Of a stretch of DNA of 8,356 nt, positions 1 through 7,168 are shown piece after piece. Origin of the DNA: an uncultured Paraglaciecola sp. (GTDB lineage Bacteria > Pseudomonadota > Gammaproteobacteria > Enterobacterales > Alteromonadaceae); the NCBI GenBank assembly GCA_905479025.1, contig CAJQKX010000731.1, forward strand, positions 1 through 8,356, in the 5' to 3' direction. Under the pieces are notes generated by a model. The model worked only from the letters and a program-made list of their open reading frames with translations. It was not told the origin of the DNA and made no database searches. How positions within the stretch are numbered: position 1 is the first letter of the stretch; the number at the start of each line of letters is the position of its first letter. The translations under genes and the position numbers were made by a program.

Positions 1-944
1 CCTAAGGCAAAGTAAGGCTGTGCAATAGCGACATATCGTTCAATTGCATCATTCACGTGCAGTTCAATTAATTCCAACAATTGCCCTGCTCCTGATCCAT
101 GAACCGCAATCTCCATGATATTTTTGGATGTCATGAGTTTAGACTCAATGATGTCTGAATACACACGAGACACTTCTTTCTGTCGTTTTAAAAACATGCC
201 TTGAATGGTAAACCCCATAAACTTGATTGGATTTTTAGGCTCAAAAATGATCTTTAACGCAATCCAATTTGTGGCATAACCTACTATTAAGCCCCCCACT
301 GGCAAAACCCACCAAGAAGGATAAAACATCCAAACAACCATAGTCGGCAAACCAAATAAAAAGCCAAAATATAAACCTGACTTTTCTATAAAAGGAAATT
401 CCTTCTCACCAGATTTCAAGAAAATTTCGTTGATAAGTTCAGGGGCGTTAACCAATTGACCAACTACGAGCTCTTTTATATCGACTATCTCTTCAATGTT
501 GTACTTGAAGTCGTTCACCATATTGATCACAACATTTGGAATATCAGCCTCTACCCTTGCATACACAAGATTTTTTCCATGCACCGGCAAGGAAGCCCAC
601 AACTGGGGTGCAGACTCTTTCATCACATCGTTGATGATGGTCCGAATGGTTTGCTTGAGACGCCTTTCAATGGCTTTAGTCAGTTCAATGGGGTCAATGC
701 GGTCTGCCAATTCTTTCACACTGAGCAATTTTCCCAGTACCAATTCAACTTCAATCTCTGCCATTTCTCGACGCTTGGCAGGTATCAAACCTTGCCAGCC
801 TAAAAAAGGTTTGAAACCGATAAATTCAATAGGATAAAACATCATTTTGACTGCTAAAAAATTAGTAGACCATCCCACTATGGCACTAATCATAGGTATA
901 GATAGCAAGGGTAGATGAGTGATGAGTTGCTCAATTAATTGCAT
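1..944 (-). CDS. DUF445 family membrane protein, partial (C-terminus beyond the left edge)
   Basis: An open frame runs from an ATG at 944 to the window edge: 314 full codons with no stop. An in-frame TGA lies six codons upstream with no other start between, so this ATG is the only reasonable start; no strong Shine-Dalgarno is visible. The N-terminus is hydrophobic (about residues 8-32) and reads into VGWSTNFLAVKMMFYP, followed by GWQGLIPAKRREMA (49-62), the hallmark of DUF445/YheB-like proteins. A soluble, helix-rich stretch follows (about 62-185), then two membrane segments (about 190-228). The opening module then recurs as GYATNWIALKIIFEPKNPI (222-240) with IQGMFLKRQKEVS, so the protein contains an internal duplication. 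The family is known as inner-membrane proteins without a firmly established biochemical role, so I assign none. It is transcribed divergently from the lipase gene. The family call is confident; the function is unknown. Confidence 0.85.
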   Translation of the reverse strand, partial: MQLIEQLITHLPLLSIPMISAIVGWSTNFLAVKMMFYPIEFIGFKPFLGWQGLIPAKRREMAEIEVELVLGKLLSVKELADRIDPIELTKAIERRLKQTIRTIINDVMKESAPQLWASLPVHGKNLVYARVEADIPNVVINMVNDFKYNIEEIVDIKELVVGQLVNAPELINEIFLKSGEKEFPFIEKSGLYFGFLFGLPTMVVWMFYPSWWVLPVGGLIVGYATNWIALKIIFEPKNPIKFMGFTIQGMFLKRQKEVSRVYSDIIESKLMTSKNIMEIAVHGSGAGQLLELIELHVNDAIERYVAIAQPYFAL

Positions 945-1189
945 AAAAACAGCTGCGCCTAGTCAATATTATTATTTAGTATATACACATTCCATTTTAA
1001 CCTAACTATTGTAATTAGAATGGTCAAACTAAAATACCATAGGTTGAAAATTATCCATATAAAACTCTACTTAAACACAGTGAGTTATCTCTCATGATGG
1101 ATATATGATGGCGTCTGTAGCCAACTGTCTTTCAATTTGGGTAGCCTTTTCTAATTATTTACGGTTATATTGATTCAAGTAAACAAATT
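945..1189. other. Divergent intergenic region between the DUF445 gene and the lipase gene
   Basis: This AT-rich spacer must hold the promoters of both flanking genes. On the minus strand a TATACT hexamer (983-978) resembles a -10 box for the DUF445 gene, but no good -35 lies 16-18 bp upstream of it. On the plus strand I find no convincing -35/-10 pair. A direct repeat ATGATGG occurs at 1094-1100 and 1105-1111, spaced 11 bp (one helical turn), which could be a regulator site or chance. No gene is seen here. Confidence 0.4.
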
Positions 1190-1193
1190 GAGG
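1190..1193 (+). promoter_or_regulatory. Ribosome binding site that decides the lipase start
   Basis: The sequence reads GAGG, then C, then ATGTGTATGGCG. The GAGG is only 1 nt from the first ATG (1195), too close to work, but 7 nt from the second ATG (1201), which is ideal. The start is therefore placed at 1201 and the two extra residues Met-Cys are discounted. Confidence 0.65.
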
Positions 1194-1200
1194 CATGTGT

Positions 1201-2679
1201 ATGGCGAATAAAACCCTTTCTGGATTACAAGATATCATGACACATGCTGCGTCTTATGAAGAATACCAAGAGGCGGCAAAAGCCCATGACGAGTTGTCTG
1301 GCTCCCAAGAATGGAAAGCCAAAGATACCTGTAAGGACTACGACTATCGGCTTATTCGTAAACGTGTACAACGTATCAAACAAGCTAGATTAAGCGGTGA
1401 CACTGATGGTTTAATGTACATATTGCACGAAGGTTTACATGGCAACTTAGGCAATATCGCTTCGCCTGCACTGAAACAACACGCAAAATTTGGCACTAAA
1501 CACCTGATTGAAGAATTCATCCAAGAAGTCTGCAGCGCATTAGATTTTATCTATCAAGCCGATGAAAACGAAATAGACTTCTACGAAAAATTGTCTTTCT
1601 TTGAAGAAACAGCACAGGCATTTGGTCGCAGTTACTTGATGTTAAGTGGGGGCGCGGGTCTTGGGTTTTTTCATTGTGGGGTAATCAAGTCTTTGGTAGA
1701 ACATGATTTACTTCCAAAAGTCATATCAGGAGCCAGTGCAGGGTCAATCATAGCGGCCTTGGTAGGAACGCGCACCGATGAAGAACTATTAAAGGACATT
1801 CAACCAGAGGTGATACAACAAAAATTTAAACAGTGGCGGCTATGGCAAGGTTTTGGTGGTGACAGTCTACTCGATAGTCGTAACTTAGAAAATGCCTTAA
1901 TCGAGCTATTTGATTTAACCACCTTTGAAGAAGCCTTCAAAAAAACCGGCCGTCATATGACCATCACAGTGTCTCCGGCTGATTTACATCAACATTCACG
2001 TTTGTTAAATGCGAAAACCTCACCCAACGCTATTATTACCCAAGCAGTCAGAGCCTCAACTGCAATCCCACTATTATTTAAGCCGGTGCAACTAAAAGCT
2101 AAAAATAGAGCCGGTGATATAGTGCCTTATATTCCTAATCGGCGTTTTGCAGACGGCTCTATTATGGCCGACTTACCCTTCGACCGTTTAGCCCGCTTAT
2201 ATGGAGTGAATCATAGTATTGTCAGTCAAACCAATTTAATTGCAGTGCCCTTCTTAGCCCGAGACAAAAGAGATACCACTGGCCTAATAAATTTAACATG
2301 GCGCTATGCAGCAAAAATCGCCAAAGTAAACAGCATCTATGCCTTCGATATACTTGAAAACCTGATCCACCACCGTGCTGCTAGGTTAGGTATTCACAAA
2401 TTGCGTTCTGTTATTGATCAGCAGTATGTGGGCGATATCAATATTTTACCTAGCGCCAGTTTATCTAACCTTAAACATATAATGTCGAACCCTAGCTTAA
2501 AAAGCATCCGAGAAGTGATAAAACACGGAGAACGCGCCACTTGGCCGCAGTTAGATTTAATTAAGCGAAATACTTTGATCAGCAAAACAATCAGAGATTA
2601 TTTAACCCAATTAAAACAACGGGAAGCCAGATTACTAAGTGATCACAATGGGTTAAGAATAGTCAGTAAACAGGCATAA
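1201..2679 (+). CDS. DUF3336 domain-containing patatin-like phospholipase / acylglycerol lipase
   Basis: This 492-residue protein is predicted to be a serine acyl hydrolase acting on membrane phospholipids or acylglycerols. Residues about 15-135 match the DUF3336 domain that precedes the patatin domain in bacterial proteins and in the eukaryotic Tgl3/4/5 and SDP1 triacylglycerol lipases. The patatin domain follows. The oxyanion-hole motif SGGAGLG is at 149-155, the nucleophile elbow GASAG at 177-181 with catalytic Ser179, and the partner aspartate in the DGS motif is Asp318. Both residues of the Ser-Asp dyad are present, so the enzyme should be active. I see no signal peptide or clear membrane segment, so a cytoplasmic or membrane-peripheral location is likely. 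The gene stands alone: DUF445 diverges upstream and ilvD converges downstream, so context does not reveal the substrate. The family assignment is firm; the choice between phospholipid and triacylglycerol as substrate is not. Confidence 0.9.
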   Translation: MANKTLSGLQDIMTHAASYEEYQEAAKAHDELSGSQEWKAKDTCKDYDYRLIRKRVQRIKQARLSGDTDGLMYILHEGLHGNLGNIASPALKQHAKFGTKHLIEEFIQEVCSALDFIYQADENEIDFYEKLSFFEETAQAFGRSYLMLSGGAGLGFFHCGVIKSLVEHDLLPKVISGASAGSIIAALVGTRTDEELLKDIQPEVIQQKFKQWRLWQGFGGDSLLDSRNLENALIELFDLTTFEEAFKKTGRHMTITVSPADLHQHSRLLNAKTSPNAIITQAVRASTAIPLLFKPVQLKAKNRAGDIVPYIPNRRFADGSIMADLPFDRLARLYGVNHSIVSQTNLIAVPFLARDKRDTTGLINLTWRYAAKIAKVNSIYAFDILENLIHHRAARLGIHKLRSVIDQQYVGDINILPSASLSNLKHIMSNPSLKSIREVIKHGERATWPQLDLIKRNTLISKTIRDYLTQLKQREARLLSDHNGLRIVSKQA

Positions 2680-2695
2680 TCTCAGTGATTATGCC
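2673..2695. terminator. Perfect 9-bp hairpin over the lipase stop codon, possible bidirectional terminator
   Basis: GGCATAATC (2673-2681) and GATTATGCC (2687-2695) are perfect inverted repeats with a 5-nt loop. The stem contains the lipase stop codon TAA (2677-2679) and sits in the 74-bp gap between two convergent genes. There is no T-tract after the stem on either strand, so it is not a textbook intrinsic terminator. It could protect or block the 3' ends of both transcripts. Confidence 0.4.
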
Positions 2696-2753
2696 CAAAC
2701 TGCTTGACGGGATCAGCACACTTTCATTCAACTGTTACTTGATAAAAGGCAGC

Positions 2754-4433
2754 TTAATCAGCCTTATCGGTCACAGCGCCTGTAGAGGCAGAACTGACTG
2801 TTCTGGCATATTTTGCAAGTAACCCTCTAGTGTATTTAGGTGCCGGCTGTTGCCAGTTAAGTTTCCTCTGTGCCATTTCCTCATTACTTATATTCAGTGT
2901 CATCTGGCGACTTTGTGCGTCTATGGTAATGCTATCACCATTTTCTACCAGTGCAATGGCCCCTCCCTCATATGCTTCAGGCGTAATATGTCCCACTACA
3001 AATCCCCTACTGCCGCCTGAGAAGCGACCGTCGGTAATAAGTGCCACATCATTGCCTAAGCCTTTGCCCATAATAGCTGAAGTGGGACTTAACATTTCAC
3101 GCATACCGGGCCCACCTTTTGGACCTTCATAACGGATAACCACCACGTCACCCGCTACCACTTGACCATCAATGATAGCAGCAAAACCTTGTTCTTCTGA
3201 GTCATACACCTTAGCCGAACCCGTAAAACTCAACCCTTCTTTACCTGTAATTTTTGAAACCGCGCCTTCAGGCGCTAAATTACCGTTTAAAATAACCAAG
3301 TGGCTATCTTTTTTGATGGGCTTATCAAAAGGTAAAATAATCTTCTGACCTTCTGGGTAATCTTCTACATCAGCTAAATTTTCGGCCATAGTTTTACCTG
3401 TGACAGTCATACAATCACCGTGCAACATGCCCGCATCCAACAAACGTTTCATCAGAGGTTGAATACCACCAATTTCAATTAATTCAGACATTAAGTATTG
3501 ACCACTTGGACGCAAGTCAGCAATCACTGGCGTTTTTTCACCCATGCGCACAAAATCATCCAGTGTCACTTCTACGCCTATGGCGTCAGCCATTGCAATT
3601 AAATGCAGCACTGCATTGGTAGAGCCACCTAAAGTAATGGTTAGCGCAATGGCATTGTCAAAGGCCTTTTTGGTCATAATGTCAGAAGGCTTGATATCAT
3701 GTTCAAGCAAATAAACAATCGCTTTTCCTGCATCAATACAGTCTTGCTTTTTATTATCTGAAACCGCATTTTGAGCAGAGCTATTAGGCATACTCATGCC
3801 CAAAGCTTCAATTGCCGAGGCTAAGGTATTTGCCGTATACATGCCACCGCAAGAGCCCGCGCCCGGTATCGCCGTTTTTTCAATATGTTCTAATTGCGTG
3901 ATAGGAATATCGCCCGCAGCGTAACTACCAACAGCTTCAAATACCGATACGATATCCGTATGATTTTCACCCGGCAAAATCGTACCACCGTAGACAAAAA
4001 TTGAAGGACGGTTCAAACGGGCTAAGCCCATCAAACAACCCGGCATGTTTTTATCACAACCACCAATGGCAATAATGCCGTCGTGGCCCATACCAGCGGA
4101 TACGGCTTCTATGGAATCGCAAATAACTTCCCGTGAGACCAAAGAATACTTCATACCTTCGGTGCCCATAGATATACCGTCAGATACAGTAATAGTGTTA
4201 TAAATCACACTTTTAGCACCCGCGCTATCGACACCTTTACCTACCTCTTCTGCCAGAGTGTTAATGTGCATATTACACGGGGTCACCATTGACCACGTAG
4301 AGGCAATGCCCACCTGAGATTTTTTAAAATCCTCGTCGCCAAAGCCTACAGCCCTTAACATAGAGCGACTAGGTGCTTGAGCTGCACCGTCTACGATTTT
4401 TTGTGAATATTTACGTGGTTTATCTGTATTCAT
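2754..4433 (-). CDS. ilvD: Dihydroxy-acid dehydratase
   Basis: IlvD dehydrates 2,3-dihydroxy-isovalerate and 2,3-dihydroxy-3-methylvalerate to the 2-keto acid precursors of valine/leucine and isoleucine, in the cytoplasm. The protein has 559 residues, matching the shorter IlvD form rather than the roughly 615-residue E. coli form. Three iron-sulfur cysteines are visible: Cys53 in TPCNMH, Cys126 in [10 protein letters not shown], and Cys195 in [10 protein letters not shown]. Lys128 of CDKNMPGC is the expected carbamylated Mg ligand. [11 protein letters not shown] (438-448) and DGRFSGG (468-474) with the catalytic serine Ser472 are also intact, so the enzyme should be functional. The ATG at 4433 is preferred. 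An upstream in-frame TTG at 4487 lies inside the promoter, ahead of the predicted transcript start. The ribosome site is weak (AAAGAA directly before the ATG). It is not flanked by other ilv genes, so it appears to be transcribed alone. Confidence 0.97.
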   Translation of the reverse strand: MNTDKPRKYSQKIVDGAAQAPSRSMLRAVGFGDEDFKKSQVGIASTWSMVTPCNMHINTLAEEVGKGVDSAGAKSVIYNTITVSDGISMGTEGMKYSLVSREVICDSIEAVSAGMGHDGIIAIGGCDKNMPGCLMGLARLNRPSIFVYGGTILPGENHTDIVSVFEAVGSYAAGDIPITQLEHIEKTAIPGAGSCGGMYTANTLASAIEALGMSMPNSSAQNAVSDNKKQDCIDAGKAIVYLLEHDIKPSDIMTKKAFDNAIALTITLGGSTNAVLHLIAMADAIGVEVTLDDFVRMGEKTPVIADLRPSGQYLMSELIEIGGIQPLMKRLLDAGMLHGDCMTVTGKTMAENLADVEDYPEGQKIILPFDKPIKKDSHLVILNGNLAPEGAVSKITGKEGLSFTGSAKVYDSEEQGFAAIIDGQVVAGDVVVIRYEGPKGGPGMREMLSPTSAIMGKGLGNDVALITDGRFSGGSRGFVVGHITPEAYEGGAIALVENGDSITIDAQSRQMTLNISNEEMAQRKLNWQQPAPKYTRGLLAKYARTVSSASTGAVTDKAD

Positions 4434-4466
4434 TTCTTTATCTACATTTTCAAAAACAATGAACGC

Positions 4467-4495
4467 ACTATAGAATTGTATAAACAAATTGACAA
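4467..4495 (-). promoter_or_regulatory. Sigma70-type promoter of ilvD
   Basis: On the minus strand the -35 TTGTCA (4495-4490, 5 of 6 consensus) is followed after exactly 17 bp by the -10 TATAGT (4472-4467, 5 of 6). The transcript would start near 4460, giving a leader of about 25-30 nt. That is too short for a peptide-type attenuator. The position supports the ATG at 4433 and excludes the upstream TTG as a start. Confidence 0.7.
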
Positions 4496-4532
4496 TCTAA
4501 GCTCATGAATTAATTGGTCTTATTTAGATTGT
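4492..4532. repeat. Perfect 9-bp inverted repeat overlapping the ilvD -35 box
   Basis: ACAATCTAA (4492-4500) and TTAGATTGT (4524-4532) are exact reverse complements separated by 23 bp; the arm centres are 32 bp apart, about three helical turns. The left arm overlaps the ilvD -35 box. A palindromic AATTAATT (4508-4515) sits almost exactly at the centre of symmetry. This arrangement fits a regulator site, but I cannot name the protein. It could also be a remnant end of a mobile element. Confidence 0.5.
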
Positions 4533-4849
4533 TTTTGTACAAGGATCGCCATCTGAGCATTTAGAAAATGTAAAGCCCAATGAATCATCAAACCTTAGGG
4601 GCTAAGAGTAGATGCAGCATGGAATCAGTGTTTTTGCGTTTTATGAAATTCACCATCCTACAAAAGTGAATGGGTGTGATCCCCAGGGGAAATGGTTGAT
4701 TTCATTAATCAGCAACGTTGTTGTAAACAGCATACCCGCCAGTTACGAAACCTGACAGGCAGCTCAGTTCCTAAAAGCGAACAGACGAGCGTTAAGCCTA
4801 ACGGTGAAGTATGTGCCAGGAGCGGTAGCTCGAAAAACGGGTTTTGACG
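4533..4849. other. Non-coding stretch with small inverted repeats, origin unknown
   Basis: No convincing reading frame was found on either strand. Local structure is plentiful. ATTCAC/GTGAAT (4648-4653 and 4666-4671) encloses a 12-nt loop. TCCCCAGGGGA (around 4680-4690) is a perfect palindrome. GTTGATT and AATCAGC form a stem with a 5-nt loop and one G-T pair just after it (around 4693-4711). GAGC-GGTA-GCTC lies near 4829-4840. The base composition from about 4730 is richer in G+C than the ilvD leader next to it. The sub-segment from 4674 is treated separately as a possible intron fragment. Confidence 0.4.
4674..4849 (+). ncRNA. Possible truncated 5' end of a group II intron (tentative)
   Basis: The stretch begins GTGTG, which fits the GUGYG consensus of group II intron 5' splice sites, and continues directly into a C-rich/G-rich self-complementary element (TCCC-CAG-GGGA), as at the start of domain I in known introns. 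Downstream are purine-rich segments such as AAGCGAACAGACGAGCG and GAGCGGTAGCTCGAAA that look like structured RNA rather than protein. There is no reverse transcriptase gene, no domain V consensus, and no 3' end, so at most this is a fragment of roughly 175 nt. GTGYG alone is a weak signal, and another structured RNA or a mobile-element end would look similar. Confidence 0.2.
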
Positions 4850-5032
4850 CTATTGTTTGCCATAAGGAGTCATACAGTCAATTTCATCGACCGTCTGCTT
4901 TCTGCCCATTCTTACCCGTTCCTCGAGTGTCATACCTACGCAGGCCATTGACATGCCAATGTCTTTATCCACTGTAAAATAAGTCCGTTGTAAATGCTGA
5001 TGTCTTGATAAATTTTCGTCGACGCAGTCATA
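4850..5032 (-). pseudogene. Short open frame, possible gene remnant of unknown family
   Basis: Sixty codons are open between a TAG at 5035-5033 and the stop TAG at 4852-4850. The frame starts immediately downstream of the sulfotransferase stop codon but in a different phase. The translation looks protein-like, for example MTLEERVRMGRKQTVDEIDC and an ending DCMTPYGKQ. Possible internal starts are GTG at 4972 (40 residues) and ATG at 4954 (34 residues), neither with a good ribosome binding site. I do not recognise the family. It may be the tail of a gene whose front has been lost, a small real gene, or chance. Confidence 0.25.
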
Positions 5033-5037
5033 CTATT

Positions 5038-7029
5038 CTAGAGAATTTTAGTCGGTGTGCTCAGTGCCTTTTTCAGCGGCTCTAAGTGTGACTCATAATG
5101 ACGCCATTGCTCAAGACCACTTTGATAAATGGGTTGGCGAACCTGCTCAGAGCTGGGTGTGCGAACAGCGCGTTTATTGCTGTGAAAATCAATACAAGCT
5201 TGCTCAAAAGGAAGACCGCAATAGTCTAAAATGCGCCGCACCTGCGTCTCTAAATCCGCCACCACATCCTCATACTGTACTCGTAAAATTTTGCCCGGCA
5301 ATGCTTTGTCCCAATGGTCCATGATCTCAACATAACTGCGATAATAGTGTCCAATATCGGCAAGATCATAAGAAAATTGCTGGCCCTCACCGAATAGCTG
5401 TTTAAAACCGCTAAAACAACAGGAGATAGCGTCGCGTCTCGCATCGATGATTTTGGCGTTAGGCAACATAAGGTGGATAAGGGCAATATGTCGGAAATTG
5501 TTCGGCATTTTGTCAATGAAAAACATGGCTTCCTGGCGGTGATGTTGAGTCTCTTCAATATACAGCTCGCCCATTTTAGTCAGATCATCAGCCGATATCT
5601 TGTTTAGGATGTCAGGGTAACGAGGGGTATCTTGCACAACTTGCCGTCCATTTAAGTGGTGCGCTAGACCAATGACATTCGCCAATTCCATGGTCCCGTC
5701 GACCTGTGAGTGTGAAGAGAGGATTTGTTCTAAAAGTGTTGAGCCCGCTCTCGGTAGCCCTACTATAAATATAGGGTCTTGGGCAGGGCAACCCGCCTTT
5801 TCATTGCGTTTAAAAAATGCTGCATCAAAATTATTTTTCTGAATATCAAAGGATATATCCAAGGGTTTACTGTCATACCGGTCCTGCTCGTTTTTTAAGG
5901 TGTTGCCGCGATGGTAAAAAGAGAAGGCTTCGTCAAAATATTCGCTGTCCTCTAGATCTTTGCCAAGAGCTAAGCAGAAGTGAATTTTATCGTTTATCGC
6001 TATGGCAGAACTCGCTTCTTGATCCCGCATTTGCTGACGTTCTTCTGATGAAAATCGATACGTTTTGAGATTGGCAAGACTCCAGAATGCATCCCCAAAA
6101 TCGGGTTTGATGCGATAGCTGTTCTGATACGCTTGAATAGCGTCATCAACACGACCCATTGTTTTTAAAGCATGGCCGAGTGTCAGCTGTATTGAATAAT
6201 TGTCTGGGTTGCTTTGCAACACACTTTCAAAGGTCTTGATAGCCGCTGTAAAATCTCCGGTCGCTTGTTGGGCATTGCCAAGTCCAATTTTTAAATTTGA
6301 ATTATTGGGGTCAGAATCTAGCAGAATTTGTGCTTGTACCAGTGCCTTGTTATATTTTTGGCGCTTATGTAAAACATGCACATAATCCAGACGGGCCCTT
6401 TTATAGTTGGGTTCAAATTCAAGGCAGCTGGCTAATAAAAACTCTGCGTCATCAAGAATTTGAAACTTGTTACCTCACTCAGCCAATAAACGCATCGCTT
6501 CTGGTTGATGAGGATGGTCTTTGAGAAAGTGCCGGCATAGCCGTTCTGCGCGGTGCAATTGTTTTTGATATATGAGGCTTGAAACCGAGACTAACGCCGG
6601 GGGCAGACTAGAAAGCCAATCAACATGTTTCTTAGCTTCCTGATGGTTAGAATAGTCAAGTTCATCAGCCAACACACGCCAACTTCCAAATAATGCCGGG
6701 TTCAAGGCGACCGCTTTTTCAAATGCCGTTATGGCTTTAAAAGTCTCTCCTAAAGCTTTGTGTATAAAACCTTGCTCTTGATGAGCTCTGCCGTGATCGG
6801 GTGCTTTTACCAAAACTTGGTTAAGGTTTGCCATGGATTCGGCATATTTTTGCTGTTTACGCTGGCAAACTGCAAGACAATAGATACCTTCAATATGTCC
6901 CGGGTTTTGGGCAAGCATATTTTCAAGATTTTCAGATGCTTGGCTTAAATGGCCTTTATTAATCAATAATTGACACTGTTTAATAATCTGTTCAACTTGG
7001 GTGTTTTTTACTTGCTCTGGCAAAATCAT
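5038..7029 (-). pseudogene. TPR-repeat sulfotransferase interrupted by an in-frame TGA
   Basis: Read through, this is a 663-position protein: N-terminal tetratricopeptide repeats (about 13-127 and 150-310) followed by a C-terminal sulfotransferase domain of the Sulfotransfer_3 type. The PAPS 5'-phosphosulfate loop GLPRAGST is at about 424-431, KMPNNF at about 507-512, the 3'-phosphate site RRDAISCCFS at about 531-540, and the family-typical WRHYESHLEPL near the end. Codon 185 is TGA (6475-6477). The same frame continues beyond it through typical family sequence (DDAEFLLASCLEFEPNYKRA), so this is a nonsense interruption and not a frameshift or two genes. The stop leaves only TPRs and removes the catalytic domain. 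Restart at a GTG (6381) has no visible ribosome site. The ATG at 7029 is the only plausible start, since an in-frame TAA lies just upstream. Family members probably sulfate an unidentified acceptor. The TonB receptor upstream is a frequent type of neighbour for such proteins. Confidence 0.85.
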
Positions 7030-7081
7030 ATCTCGATAAATATCAGGGTATACTTAATATTGTATATAGCGTAACAAAAAT

Positions 7082-7116
7082 AAAAAAGGGTCGACGTAAT
7101 TAAACGTCGACCCTTT
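7082..7116 (-). terminator. Strong intrinsic terminator downstream of the TonB receptor gene
   Basis: The arms 7085-7097 and 7104-7116 are perfectly complementary over 13 bp around a 6-nt AATTAA loop. The core pairs GGGTCGACGT with ACGTCGACCC. Read on the minus strand, the stem ends in TTTTTT, then A and TTTTTG: a classical U-tract. It lies about 52 nt after the receptor stop codon and 53 nt before the sulfotransferase start, so the two genes should be separate transcription units. Confidence 0.9.
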
Positions 7117-7168
7117 CATGCTTTAAAATGATTAAACATCACTTACAAACAAACACTGACTTAAAATA

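Noticed and set aside
456..837. Plus-strand open frames of 113-115 codons
   Set aside because: They are antisense to the DUF445 gene, which has clear family motifs; their translations show no recognisable domain and there is no ribosome site.
2741..2768. Imperfect stem GATAA-AAGGC with GCCTTATC at the end of ilvD
   Set aside because: It needs a two-base bulge, lies mainly in coding sequence, and has no T-tract.
4434..4487. N-terminal extension of IlvD from a TTG at 4487
   Set aside because: The extension lies across the -10 box and upstream of the predicted transcript start, and its residues do not resemble IlvD.
4780..4812. Integron-like core sites GTTAAGC and GCCTAAC near the segment GCGTTAAGCCTAACGG
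   Set aside because: The two 7-mers overlap and are not arranged as the outer ends of an attC site; no paired left half, integrase or cassette is present.
4810..4860. tRNA-like or domain V-like folding around GAGCGGTAGCTC
   Set aside because: There is no T-loop GGTTCGA, no acceptor pairing, and no domain V AGC/GAAA/GTT arrangement; only a short 4-bp stem is present.
6379..6381. GTG at 6381 as the start of a separate sulfotransferase gene
   Set aside because: Family-typical sequence continues in frame for 31 codons upstream back to the TGA, and there is no ribosome binding site before this GTG.
7030..7081. Promoter for the sulfotransferase with -10 TACAAT (7064-7059) or TATACC (7052-7047) and a TTGTTA (7077-7072)
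   Set aside because: No hexamer pair has a 16-18 bp spacer, so no promoter can be assigned with confidence, although one is expected after the terminator.
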